Source of the DNA: Artocarpus heterophyllus
Lineage: Eukaryota; Streptophyta; Magnoliopsida; Rosales; Moraceae
Assembly: GCA_025403435.1 (NCBI GenBank)
Contig: CM046345.1
Span: 5,769,451-5,833,450 of the forward strand
Direction of reading: 5' to 3'
DNA length: 64,000 nt
Each line of letters begins with the position of its first letter. The first letter of the stretch is position 1. Made by a program: the position numbers and the translations under genes. Positions 49,501 to 61,379 of this stretch are shown here, in pieces. Below the pieces are notes generated by a model. The model saw only the letters and a program-made list of their open reading frames with translations, ran no database searches and had not been told where the DNA came from.

Positions 49501-51144
49501 ATGGGAATTGAGTTATGTCCAAAAATGGGAAGTGGGTTTTGGAGAACACTAGTGAAGTCACGGAAGAAAGTAGAGAACGTGTTGAATGATGGGGTTTCAA
49601 AAAGCTTTGTTGGGAGGTACTTCAAGCTAGAGGCAAGAAAGAGCTGCTTCACAAAGGAGCTTAGAGCTGGTCTAGCCACTTTTCTCACCATGGCTTACAT
49701 AATCACCGTCAACGCCACGATCCTCGCCGACTCCGGCGGGACATGTTCTGCCTCCAACTGCACTTTTCCGGCCAACCAAACGACCACACATGATGATGGG
49801 GATTGCATGCTCAAACCAAACGTTGGCTACCAAGCTTGCCTTGCAAGGACCAAGAGTGACCTCATTGTGGGCACTATTTCATCAGCCATGGTTGGGTCCA
49901 TTGCTATTGGGGTCCTTGCAAACTTGCCCTTGGGCCTGGCTCCTGCTATGGGCCCAAATGCTTACATAGCCTATAACTTGGTGGGCTTTCATGGAACTGG
50001 GCCCATGTCATACCAAACTGCTCTAGCTCTGGTTCTGGTTGAGGGTTGTGTCTTCATTGCATTGTCTGCTCTTGGGATCCGGGCTAAGCTTGCTAAAATC
50101 TTGCCTCATCAAGTTAGGCTTGCTTGTGCAGCTGGAATTGGGCTTTTCATTGCTTTTGTGGGCCTGCAGGCCCACCAAGGTGTGGGCCTTGTTGGGCCGG
50201 ACCCATCAACTTTGGTGACCATCTCTGCTTGCACTAGTACAAACCCTGAAACAGGTGAGTGCCTTGGTGGGAAAATGAGGAGCCCAAAATTCTGGTTAGG
50301 GACAATTGGGTTTCTAATTACTAGTTTTGGCTTAATGAAGGATATTAAAGGTAGCATGATTTATGGTATTCTGTTTGTCACATTTATATCATGGTTTAGA
50401 AACACTCCTGTCACATATTTTCCTGACAACCCACTTGGTGAAACAAATTTTAACTACTACAAGAAAGTTGTGGATTTTCATGGAATCCAAACAACTGCAG
50501 GGGTCATTAGCTTTGCACACTTCAATAGGAGTGAGGTTTGGTTGGCCTTAGCAACCTTGCTATATGTAGATGTTTTGGCCACAACAGGCACATTGTACAC
50601 AATGGCTGAAATTGGAGGGTTTCTTAATGAGCAAGGAAGCTTTGAAGGCGAATACTTGGCGTACATTGTCGATGCAGGCTCGACGATTGTGGGGGCAGCG
50701 CTTGGAGTCTCGCCAACAGCAACCTATATAGAATCAACGGCCGGGATGAGGGAAGGCGGTCGGACAGGATTAACAGCCGTGGTTGTAGGCATGTGTTTCT
50801 TTTTTTCACTGTTTTTCACTCCTCTATTATCCAGCGTACCTCCATGGGCAATAGGGCCTTCGCTAGTCATAGTCGGGGTGATGATGATGAAGGTTGTTAA
50901 GGACATAGATTGGGGCAACATGAAAGAGGCGGTTCCAGCTTTTGTGACCATGCTTCTCATGCCGCTTACCTATTCCATATCGAATGGAATCATTGCTGGG
51001 ATTGGGGTTTACATTGTTCTTAGCCTCTACGACTGGGTTGTACGGTTGGTCAAGTGGTTGACGAAGATGAGAAGAATGGTTGTCAAGGAGCATAATCAGG
51101 TTTCTGCCACATCTGGTGCAGACCCAACAATTGAAATGACATGA
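49501..51144 (+). CDS. AZG2: AZG2-type adenine/guanine permease
   Basis: A single intronless frame of 547 residues, a usual size for plant AzgA-like transporters. The protein carries the family start [20 protein letters not shown] at about 59-78, then a Cys-containing loop ([11 protein letters not shown]) and [20 protein letters not shown], the conserved helix with the substrate-facing Asn. Later come [57 protein letters not shown] and GALGV-type blocks, with ten or more hydrophobic segments. The short N terminus (MGIELCPKM...) and [14 protein letters not shown] match AZG2 better than AZG1. AZG proteins carry adenine, guanine and cytokinin bases across plasma or ER membranes. The ATG at 49501 is preceded by a CT-rich leader, and no upstream in-frame Met is better. 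Confidence 0.95.
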   Translation: MGIELCPKMGSGFWRTLVKSRKKVENVLNDGVSKSFVGRYFKLEARKSCFTKELRAGLATFLTMAYIITVNATILADSGGTCSASNCTFPANQTTTHDDGDCMLKPNVGYQACLARTKSDLIVGTISSAMVGSIAIGVLANLPLGLAPAMGPNAYIAYNLVGFHGTGPMSYQTALALVLVEGCVFIALSALGIRAKLAKILPHQVRLACAAGIGLFIAFVGLQAHQGVGLVGPDPSTLVTISACTSTNPETGECLGGKMRSPKFWLGTIGFLITSFGLMKDIKGSMIYGILFVTFISWFRNTPVTYFPDNPLGETNFNYYKKVVDFHGIQTTAGVISFAHFNRSEVWLALATLLYVDVLATTGTLYTMAEIGGFLNEQGSFEGEYLAYIVDAGSTIVGAALGVSPTATYIESTAGMREGGRTGLTAVVVGMCFFFSLFFTPLLSSVPPWAIGPSLVIVGVMMMKVVKDIDWGNMKEAVPAFVTMLLMPLTYSISNGIIAGIGVYIVLSLYDWVVRLVKWLTKMRRMVVKEHNQVSATSGADPTIEMT

Positions 51145-51837
51145 AAGCTTTTAGGGTCAATGTTAGTTTCGTTTTTTTAAGCAAAAATAGGTCTTTCGTT
51201 AGTAGATAATCTAGGAAAACCTTTCTTTCTCTTTTCTTTTTTTATTAAGATTTGTAGACAACAATATGTGATCTATTAGCAAAGGGTGTACAAGGTGTGA
51301 CTTAAAGGGTTCTTATGTTAGGAAGGGAATCTTTGCAATCTTTCAATGTCTAACTTGTACAGACATTGATAGTGGATCAGTTTGCTTAGTTTGAGAACAC
51401 AAGGTGTTTTATTTATCTTCTTTTCAATAGCAAGTTAAGAACTCGTTTAGGATAGCTTTTCCTTTTACTTTTACTTTGAGGATAGCTTTTGTTTTTACTT
51501 TTGGGCAGTAGATTAAGAGAAACATAAGTCGGGGCTTTATAACTATTGTTTGAATAATGCATGATCTCAAATGAGCTTTTAAATTTGTTTGGTTAAATCC
51601 ACGTAGACATAATAGCTTCTACATTATCTTCAGATTTAGTGACAAAATATAATCCATTCCATTCAACATTCAAAAACTAAGGACGTTCACATGTGACAGA
51701 AAACATCAAAAGTGTTGTCACTTTCTATTTTCTACTTTCTACCAACTGGTACCAGATTATTTACACCATCTTTACATTTCCTACACGAAGAGGACGTACT
51801 TGTTTGCAAAAGGAATGTGAAACCTCCATCTGTCTTC
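51145..51837. other. 3' flanks of AZG2 and the B3 gene (convergent)
   Basis: The two genes converge here, ending at 51144 (+) and 51838 (-). The sequence is A/T-rich UTR-like. Words such as GGATAGCTTTTxxTTTTACTTTT recur at 51447 and 51479 as a short direct repeat. No gene. Confidence 0.5.
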
Positions 51838-54800
51838 TTATCTTGGAACTAAAGTGACCGCATATATACCGTCAGATTCATCCTCGAGAGTAAAACGACA
51901 CTGATCTCCAGACTTGATGCAATTTGCCTTGCTAAAATTTCCCCAACCAAACGCTAGAACCCTTAAGCCTGGTTTATCATGGTACATGACCGGCCACAAT
52001 CTCTTGGCTGGATCTCGAAGGATCACCGTCTTCCTTTCTACGTTTGCCCTGCCCTTCGTAGTGGGAAATGGCAAATACTCCGGCAACTCCTGCATTGTGT
52101 AATCAAAAGGTAGGTCAAACTGGCTAGTTAAAAGAAACTAAAAGAATGCTTCAAAAGAAAATCCCACTCAATTACTCATGAACACCAATGACATGGATTT
52201 CCTCCAAGCAAAAGATTGTTTAACTTGCAGTCTAGATAACATTTCTCTTTTTTTTCTTTCTTTTTTTTTTCCCACTATTAATCTGTTTTCATACTTGCAA
52301 TCTGGATTACTCGCTTAGCAACAGCCCCATGGAGCCACTCACGGACCAAGGTGCCCCCCCAAACTTCTGTTTTGTTTTAAATTTGTATATGACGTCTAAT
52401 AAAACTAGTATTTCACCCCTTTTAAAATTGTATTTAGCCTCCTTAAAATTGTATGCCTGTCTCCCCTAAAATTTTTCACCTCTTTATTTTCCCCACCTCT
52501 GCCCCTCCTCGCAAATTTTTCGGACCGTACCCCTGCTTAGCAACAACGCACAAGAATGTCAACTTTGTGCATTTGCAATCATTTTGTATCCTACTTCGGA
52601 GAAAATTGAGTCTTCTTGCCTCAATCCAGTTAAAAAATAAAAATTAAAAAAAAAACACACACACACACAGAGACACGCACACAACGACAACAACAACAAC
52701 AACTTCGATTCTTTACGTATAAAGAATATTATGTCAAACTTGGCAGCGAGATAGTCACAAAGATATTCATAGAAAAATAAATAAATAAATAAACAAAGCA
52801 AAGTGCGATAGGCGAATGAGATCATCAGATTAGAAGTCAAGAATGGCAATCTGTACAGGAAATGAAAATTTTTAATAAGAAGAGAGATTGACATACAACA
52901 TAGGATTCACTGCTTGTGGCCACCAAAGGGGAGAATGTGGGAGAGCTTTCGTCTAAATCAACGATTTCAGTCTTCACCGCCGCTTGAGGAAATCTACTAT
53001 GAGGCGAGAACGTGGGAGAACTTCCATCGAAATCAATGCTTTCAGTTTTCACCACCACTTGAGGGACTCTACTACCAAGAAGAGCGTCTTTGGTGACCCC
53101 CAACGATTCTCCTGCATTTCATTACATTGAAGACATGTTTTTGAATAGTTTGCATACATCTATATGCATGCACAAACACTAAACTTTGGATACAAAGCAG
53201 TTACATAGAATGAGGCCTAAGCCTACTCTATGAATCACCAAAATATTGCAAGGATAGAATATTTAAGACTTTACTGCAGGGAGCGGTTTTATTTTCCATA
53301 GGCTCTTTTTTGACAACCTTCGGCGCTTTAGCTGTTTAAAATAAAACCAAAAAAAAGGGCAACAACAACAACAACTTCTTAATTAAGATATTAGAGAAAA
53401 GAAATATTGAATAAACTCGATAGAAAGGAAAATATAGCGACTTGAAAGAGCACAAACCAGACTGACAATTTTCACTTCCAGCTACATGAGCAGATTCTTT
53501 TTTTATCACTTGAGCAACTCCATCCATTTTTGCCACTTGAGCAACTCTATCGATTTTCGCCACGTGAGCAACTCTATTGGTTTTCACCACTTGGCCAACT
53601 ATATCAGCTTTTACTGCCTGAGCAACTTTATCATCTTGTCTCATACTCATGCTAATATTGCTAAAGTACTCGCCTTTGGTGAGCTTCATTGGTTCCCCTG
53701 CATTTTCTTACATAAAAGATAATGTTTCGTTTTATTCCATACTTGTTCATGTCCATGCACATACAAAAATATATATATAAAATAAAAATAAAATAAAAGC
53801 TATTCTATGGGTTCTACAAAACAAAATGTTGCAATAATGCAATATTTGAAATTTTACCACGACCATTTTGTTTAGTTATCTGATTGCAGGGGTTTGAATT
53901 AATCTCCACGGGCTCCTCTTTATTGACCTTCATTACTTTACCTGCTCATTAAAAGAAAATGGAAAATCTCATTTAAGATAACAAATAAAAAAAGATACCA
54001 AACAATCTCAAGAGAGGAGAAAAAGTAGCAGCTGGAAGGAGCAGAGACCGGATTGACAATCTTTAGTTCCAATCAATGTAAGCGTATTAGAAGCCCCTGA
54101 AATTCATCATTTTTTTTCCTTAGCACTTTCAATACTTCATTATCCAGACTATTTATTATGAAAAAATTAAAACAAAATTTTACCCGGAAGCTTTCGGATG
54201 GCTTCCTGACTGCAAAGATCTGATATAATCTCCACAGGTTCTTCTTTAATGACCTTCATCCTTTTACCTGTTAAACACAAAGAAGAGAGAGCTTATTTGA
54301 TACACCAGACAAAAGATGCCAAACAATCTCAATAGGAAACAAAAAATAGCAATTTGACAGTTTTTAGTTCCAATGGAAGTGAGAACAGTGGAAGCATCCA
54401 AAACACCACTGAATTTTTTTTGTGCTCTTTGACGGTTGTCATTGTTTGGACCTTGTTTTTGGTATACTAAAAGTTTACTCTGATTGTTTCCTGCCAATGA
54501 TCGTTAAGAAGTTCATATAAGAATCAATAAAGCAAGCAGAAAACAAAACTTTTGCGGAAAAATTGTACGCAGCTCAAGTAATTCCAGGAGTTAATTGTTG
54601 CTGTTTTGTTCAAACCTTTAGCAGCCGCTGAAAGGGGCACGAGATGCCAAGAAGTCGGGGTGATGCAAGAATCTTTTTCTGAGGGCAGCGCTCCGCTTCC
54701 TACCGACTTAACTGCTTGAAGAGGAGATATTCTGCTTATAACACCAGCTTTGCTCATTCCCTCTCTGCCAGAATAGCTCCACTTTTCAAAAAGAGACAAA

Positions 54801-55475
54801 TCAATGTTACATATCCGTTCCTCTCCTTGTTCTTCTCCCAAGTTTCTGTTAACCATACAATATACTTCAATATCAGAACAGGACGTATTAGAGGTGCGTG
54901 GTGGACCATCTTTCCTGGTGGAATTACCATCGTCCCTCATCCTTTTCCTCTTATAGCCTTTCTTACTAAAGCTCACTCTTTCACAAGCTGTTCTATCGTA
55001 AATCTTAACAACGAAAAGCGATTCCATGAGCTGGAAAAAGACGACGAAATCTCCAATTTCGAGATCATGGCTCGATGCAAAGTTACTCCATCCATGATGA
55101 AAAGCAAGGGAACCATTAACATTTGAAATCGTTACCTCCCATTGCTTCCCATTTGAATCTTCAAGAAAGGCGCTTTCTCCAACCAATCCCGACATCTCAC
55201 TAGCAAATTTAGGGGGCAAGAACTGCAATAAAATGACAAAGTTGGAGACTTTGCAAATAAAACATAACCCGTAAGTAATGAACATTCATTAAAAATGACC
55301 AAAAAACAGAAGTGATAAAAAAAAAAGCCAGGTTTTATAGTACCAAGACTTTAGAAAAATCATCACCAAGCATGACTTTGAAGAAAGAGGCGACAACAGG
55401 CGATGATCTCTTTCTCCCGTGAACCAACCAGCACATGTGCGTGCACGCTGAGCAACATTTAGCATTGCGATCCAT
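51838..55475 (-). CDS. REM-like protein with two B3 domains and a repeated Lys/Glu module
   Basis: Ten minus-strand exons join in frame to 622 residues: 55344-55475, 54616-55222, 54341-54490, 54184-54267, 54049-54096, 53858-53941, 53458-53697, 53275-53331, 52897-53111 and 51838-52089. An N-terminal B3 domain (about 23-125) reads RKRSSPVVASFFKVMLGDDF ... FLPPKFASEM ... GDFVVFFQLMESLFVVKIYD. A C-terminal, shorter B3 (540-622) reads YLPFPTTKGRAN ... GDQCRFTLEDESDGIYAVTL. The middle (247-539) is built of alternating exon types repeated in tandem; one type holds KxMKVxKEEPVEI, which contains a SUMO-type hydrophobic-Lys-x-Glu motif. A ten-residue repeat (RVAQVAKMDG type) fills the 53458-53697 exon. 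A 5' UTR intron probably links 55494 with 56205 (donor GTAAGT). Likely a DNA-binding protein. The end of the third exon (54341) is chosen by phase and is the least certain junction. Confidence 0.88.
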
Positions 55476-57334
55476 CAAATTTAAAAATCAGATTACTGCA
55501 AATAATATATTAATTAATAAATTAGTGAAGTGATTAAACTATTTTAGTCACATAAAAAATGACAGTATGACATAAGAGAAAAATATGTCAACCCAAAAGG
55601 AAATGAACTTGAAAAAAAAAAAAAAAGGGCCAAAGATTGCATTATCAAAAACTTCAAAGTAATGGCTTTACAATAACAAGAAGAGAGACAAAGAAAGTTC
55701 TAAATTTTCCCTCGAAACAAACAAAACTTTAAACATTTTGAGCTTGATGAACCCGAAAACAACAATGCCACATAAAAAGTGAGAGACAAAGAAAGTTCTA
55801 AGTTTTCCAGCGAAACAAAGTCTAAAACTTTTTAGCTTGATGAATCCGAAAATAACAATGCCACACAGAAAACACCTTTCCTACCATTTTCCCACGAACC
55901 AAACACCAAGCTTTGATCTTTCTTTCCGAAGCAGAACAAGTTACACAAGTCACAGAGCTTTCAACTTTTCCAGAGCTTAGAACTAAGATACACCCCAAAA
56001 AATACACCCAAAAAAAAATGTTTCAACATTTCTTAGCTGAAGAACCCAAAATGAGCCCTAGAAGGTACAGAAACTATGGAAAAATCTACATGCATGGTTG
56101 GAACTACAGAAAAAAAAAAAACAATAATAAAAATTAAGGACGTAAATTACAAAGATAAAGAATATCTTAAAAAAGAATTAAAAAAACTGAGGGCAATAAC
56201 TTACGATTGCAACTGATTCAGAAGCTCGTTTAAAGTTTGAAGGGTATTTCGTGAGTTTTTGGATTTAGTGTTTACTCTGCACAAGATCTCTCAGTGTACG
56301 AGTACAGTTCCCTGTCACACGCCAACCAAAGAAAAAAGAGTCTCTCGACGATGGAGCCTTGAAAATTTTAATGGACAATGTCGTTTTAGGTTGACATCTA
56401 CCCAAAACGACACTGTTGGGCGTTCGCAAATTTTGGGTTCTAGAATGGGAGTAATTGGGGAGGAACGAATCACTCCTTTTAACACCATTAATATTTTATA
56501 TTACTTTTTTAAACTCTTAATTCATGCCACTTTTAATATATAATATATCTAAATGATCCTCACAAAAAAATCTCATCAGTTAGCTCTTCCTCTCTCCCTT
56601 TCCGCACTCTACGTTTCACGCTCGTCCCTCCCTATCCTGTGCCATTTTTTCTCTCCTCTCTCTCTTTCTATTTCCTAAAAACAATATTTTTAAAATTTTT
56701 TCATAGAAATAATGAGAATCAAAAATGATACTACATAAGCGGTATTTGTCATGTATTGGTAAATACCATTTATATGGTACCACTTTTGATTCCCACCATT
56801 TCTGTAAAAAATATCCATATTACATGTTATGTTATGCTACAAATGAATATGCGTGACATTCATAAAAAACAAATCTAAAAGATAGCATTTTAGGAGAATT
56901 CCCTATATTTAAGGTAGTCTAGCCCAAAAGAAACAAGAAGTGGTCCTATTTTTTGGATTAATTTCATAAAATTCACTTGCTATGAATTTGAAAAAAGGTT
57001 CATTTTACCATTTGAACCACATACCCGAGTTCAAAATACCATCTACATAGACTTTAAATGCTAACAAAATGATGACATTGTTATTATTCTGTAAATACCT
57101 CTGAATTATTAATTTTAAATCAACTTTCCCCCCTCAAATTATTGAATTTGTTTCAACTTATCTCTTGATTTTTATAAAAGATCAGGGAATAATTGACATA
57201 AAATCAATAACTTGGAAAGTTTTATGAAGGGAAACCTTCATCACCTAACCTAAAATTTGGAAATTTGGGGGACTATTAGTGTGTCAGTTAAAAGTTTAGC
57301 GATTAAAGTAATACAATTAATATTTTTTAGGACT
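55476..57334. other. Upstream region of the B3 gene; MITE remnant
   Basis: The candidate 5' UTR exon of the minus-strand B3 gene lies around 56205-56240, with a consensus donor on its left. The ACGACA motif appears at 56384-56412 (AATGTCGTTTT, AAAACGACACT). A diverged third copy of MITE family C lies at about 56815-56905 (ATTACATGTTATG, CACAAATGAATATG-like words). The 94-codon frame at 56259-56543 has no domain. No further gene. Confidence 0.45.
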
Positions 57335-59685
57335 AAAAAAGAAATTGATCTTTTTTTTTCCCTTGTAAGCACATTGTTAGACATGTATGCCCTAAGGAGT
57401 AAAAATATAATACGTTTTTGGAGACATTTTTATCAATAAAGAATTTATTCATTTATATATACCAAATCTTGTCCCCTTTATGTTCATATTTGTTGAATGT
57501 ATGATAAGCAAACAGTAGTCTGAGACTGTCAGTCTAAACCTTAAGAATTGGGCATATGATGGACTGATTATGCGGAAGACACGATTCTTAAAGTGACGGT
57601 CTAAAACATATGATCTGCAATCGAGGGAATAAAGTTGGGCGCTTTATTCATATAAAGATTGTTATGTTGTCTATATCCCTTATGGGAGATGGTTTGTCTT
57701 GACCATCGGAGTTGGACTCCATGAATAGAAACATTAGCACGTTGTCATAGGTGACGATGTGTTGGATCGGGACATAAAGTGAATTGATTTGGATTAATAA
57801 TTTTGTCTCAGCAAATCGATTCACTTTAGACAGTCATTTGTATTGTATCTTAATCCTGAGATGAATAGTGAGCCTGTTATCTCGACTTGTGTCTTTTGAT
57901 GTGAAAAAAGGTGACACCCATAGCTCAATAGTAGTATGCATGTCGGTACGTTGGAGGCATGACTCTTGATAGCGTAGACTTGTTATTCATAGATATGGAT
58001 TCCATAGCTCCTCTTTAGGAGTAATGATATCCTCTTATATGCGTTGTCCTGTAATTGAAAAACTAGAACGCTCAACCATTTGGATACATATGTGTAACCG
58101 AATGGTACACTATCTTTAGATGGTAAGTTTTCTAATGGTGAGACAATGGAACGTAAGATAAAAATAATCCAGAAAGTAAGACAGAACTTGTCCTTAAGCC
58201 GATTATGGATGATCATATGGGGATACGATACACTATGATATGTCATGGAGACTTAGCTACACGAGCTTCGTAATTTTATAAAGTTTGAGAGTGCAGCTCC
58301 AAGCTTTTAGTGGAGTAGCGTTGGAGTTGATAATTGTGAAATGTATATCTGGGATATTGGGTTTCATAATTATCATGAGCTTGAACTTTATTGGTTCATT
58401 TTAGTCCCCTTTGCTAGCTCACAAAATCCTGTAACGACACGGCGTGCTTTTTTAATAATTGGTGACTTATGTCGGATTTATCAGATTGGTTTAAAATTTT
58501 GAAGAATTAAATAATTCATGTCTGTTTATCGGTTGAATTAATTTTGTAAGAAATTAGTTCAAGATAAACTTGTTGAATTATTGCGATCAGATAATTCTTG
58601 TCTGTTTATCGGTTGTTTTAATTTTAGACAAATTAGATCAAGATAAACTTGTAGAATTATTGTGAATTGATTTATTTTCTTAGAGATTATCTTGATAAAG
58701 TTTGTTTTGATCAGATAACTTCTCTATTGGGTTATTTGAATCAAAACTGAGACTTTATCCTTTAGAATCTCGGGTGGAAAATAAAAGATTCGCGGAGATT
58801 TTTTCTCGAGAGTTCGGCCTGCCGGATGACGTATTCGGCCTGCCGATGGAGCCTGTTTGGCCTGTCGATTAGGCTGTTCGGCCTGCCGATCAGCGAGTGA
58901 TAAGATTACGCGTTTTCACGCGGATCTTATCAGATATTGATCCGAACTTGATTCTGTTTCGAGTTTTTGAGACCTAATCTGATAAGGACTGACCCCAGGA
59001 CCAATAGCTATATAAAGGGAGTGAGTCTCATGATTTACTAAGATCAATTTGAGAGATTAAGAGTGATACTCTTCTGGTGAGCATCTGAAAACTCCTTGAG
59101 AGCTTTTGTTCACAAATCACGAATATTAGCTTTGGGTTCTCTCTATTGCTTGGAAGGAGAGTCACCGGTGGAAGAGCTGTACGTGTGAGCCCACACTCAC
59201 TCCGGTTGTGGATAGAGAATAACAAAGAAGACTAGTTGGTTGAGGCTCTTCTAGAACGTTACTTCTCTACACAGGTTGCGGAGGTTCTTCAGCACACAGA
59301 GGTTAGTAAGATCTGTCTAATTTATACATATAACATGTCAAACTTGTGTTTTGAAAATTACTCTGATGAAAAATTTTAAAAATTCCGCTGCGCACCGTGT
59401 TTTCAACACACATATTATTGGTTTGTTGTTTGTACTGGGTTTATACATTTAAATTTAGGGCTTCATAGAGAACCCATAAAATCCCAAATTTATTAAGAGG
59501 GTATTTGGCTAAGGATGATTCACACCACAAAAAAGAAATTGATCTTCTTTTTTTTTCCTCGTAAGTACATATTATTGGTTTGTTGTTTGTACTGGGTTTG
59601 CACATTTTAATTCAGGGCTTCATAGAGAACCCATAAAATTCCAAATTTATTAAGAGGGTGTTTGGCTAAAAGTGGTTCACACCAC
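57335..59685. repeat. Tandem duplication (~157-bp unit) split by a solo LTR
   Basis: Unit A is 57335-57374 plus 59414-59528; unit B is 59529-59685. Both read AAAAAAGAAATTGATC, a T-run, then GTAAG-ACAT, ATTATTGGTTTGTTGTTTGT, GGGCTTCATAGAGAACCC and TTCACACCAC. In unit A the solo LTR sits exactly between CACAT and ATTATTGG, while unit B is uninterrupted at that point. Confidence 0.85.
57375..59408 (+). mobile_element. Solo LTR, copia-like, 2034 bp, with target duplication CACAT
   Basis: Starts TGTTAGACATG and ends TTTTCAACA, flanked by CACAT at 57370-57374 and 59409-59413. A CCAATAGCTATATAAAGGGA promoter lies at about 59001-59020, about 400 bp before the end, so the LTR is on the plus strand with a long U3. 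Four CGGCCTGCCG-type motifs occur at 58811-58895. No pol remnant. TGTTA...CAACA ends are usual for Ty1/copia; no internal domain is left to confirm the superfamily. Confidence 0.82.
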
Positions 59686-59806
59686 AAGCTCAGTTATGAA
59701 CAGTGTAAAGCTTTCACATGTTACAGTAAAAAAGAAAAAAAAGTTACTACAATATAAAGCTCTCATATGCTACAGTAAAAACAGTTCTCACTACTAGTCA
59801 AACACC
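59656..59806. mobile_element. MITE family B, copy 2
   Basis: The 151-bp element starts GGGTGTTTGGCT and ends AGTCAAACACCC, imperfect inverted repeats, with TTACAGTAAAAA and TGTAAAGCTTTCACATG words inside. The left end was carried along in the tandem duplication next to it. Copies also at 47600 and 62543. Confidence 0.65.
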
Positions 59807-61379
59807 CTTTAAATATGATCATGAGATAAAGTTGTTGGCTTTACTAACTTACCGCTAAAAAGTTTGTTTTACATTTAGGGAACTTCTACAACAAGAATTA
59901 TTCTTTTTCACCATCAACAGAAAATTGTAGCCATTGTATTGATTTTTTTTTTTTTACAGTCTAATATGTAATGTTCACATCAAAAAAATTTGTAAAATGT
60001 GAAACAAAGCTAGTAAAGCCACTCTCAATTATAAATTAAACTATTAAAATATATTCACTGACTAAAACAACAATTCCTATCCGTAGTAAAACTCACATAT
60101 CAAATAGCATGTGGAGGAGGTTTGGATGAGAGCTGTGAGTTCGATCACACTTGCGGTCTTTTCTTACTTCTTTTTTTTTTTTAAAAGGTTTAGTGGCATT
60201 TTTAATAGTCTTTTTAAAATAAATGGTTATATTTTTTTTAAGCTAGGCAAACGGCTTCTTCTTATTAATTATTGAATCAAAACGACAAAAATAACCTCAT
60301 TATTATTAATCAAGATAATTTTTGTCGATGCTCTAGGTGACCGACTTGCTGGAATATCACACGGATAGTGTTTAAGATGCTGTGCGGTAAGAGAAGAAGG
60401 GGAGCGAGAGAAGAGAGAGAAAGTTAGTGTTTTGGTTTTTTTTATTAGGGTTTGTTATTTACAGGTCTATCAATAATGTATGAAGGTTTATCACTAATAA
60501 ACTAGGCTTTTTATCATTAATACACTATAGTTTATTATTAATATACCACATTATCATTGATATATTATAGTTTATTATTGATGTATAAGAGTTTATCACT
60601 AATATATTATACCTAATTAATAATTAATGAAAGCTATTTTTGTTATTTTGACTTTATAATTAATAAGGATAAAATATTTCCTTAATTTTAAAAAGGTTTT
60701 GAAGGTTATTTGCATATATATATATATATATTTTAAGGGTACCCACCCGTAGTCCTTAGTATATATTTTAAGCATAAGTATATACATATTTTTTTTTATG
60801 GTAAATAATCGTCGAATATCCGTTAAATATTTATTACTCCAGAAAAAAAAAAAAAAAGGGTCGTATTTCCCCATCGCCCTCTTCTTTTTCGATCATTCTC
60901 TGTCTGATCTCGTAGGTGGGCGAGTTCGATTGGATTGGAAGCACAAGATACCAACTCAAAGCCACTCAACCAATGCAATGAAAGCGGTCAAACGAAGCAA
61001 GTTTTTATATTAATTTAAAAATATGAAATAAAAAATAAAGAATAAAAAAAGTCAAAAGGATCAAACTTCATGAGTTCTAGTGGATAATTAAATTCAAAAT
61101 CACACCTTTAGTGGAAAAGGTTTTATCAAAGCTCTAAACAAAACAGGAAAGACCAATTCTTTCTCCCTCCATTTTCCCACACCCTCTTTATTATTTTTAG
61201 CTTCTTTTTCACTCCAAAAGAAATAAAGACCTTTGTCTTGTCAAAGTCCCAAAGATTTTTCAAAGTGGGTGTGTATTTATAGCACATTCCAGGCTCTGGG
61301 TTTGCTTTGTCTTTGAATTTTCTTTTCCATTTCTCCATTAAAAGTGTCAGCTTTTTCTTTAGGAGGAGAAGAAAAAAGA
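59807..61379. other. Intergenic to RING gene promoter
   Basis: No gene. Includes AT-rich repeat block 3 (60463-60612), a TA run at 60714-60730 and A-runs at 60842-60857. The last ~250 bases are the promoter and leader of the RING gene; GTGGGTGTGTATTTATAGCA at about 61265-61284 could supply a TATA element. Confidence 0.45.
60463..60612. repeat. ~21-bp tandem repeat, AT-rich block 3
   Basis: About seven units of the type TTTATCATTAATACACTATAG (TTTATTATTAATATACCACA, TTTATCACTAATATATTATA). The tidiest of the three blocks (others at 10640 and 31227). Confidence 0.6.

Noticed and set aside
55222..55285. An upstream Met (MFITYGLCFICKVSNF...) as start of the B3 protein
   Set aside because: This stretch is the intron before the 55222 acceptor. 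The exon at 55344-55475 starts with ATG and supplies the N-terminal part of the B3 fold.
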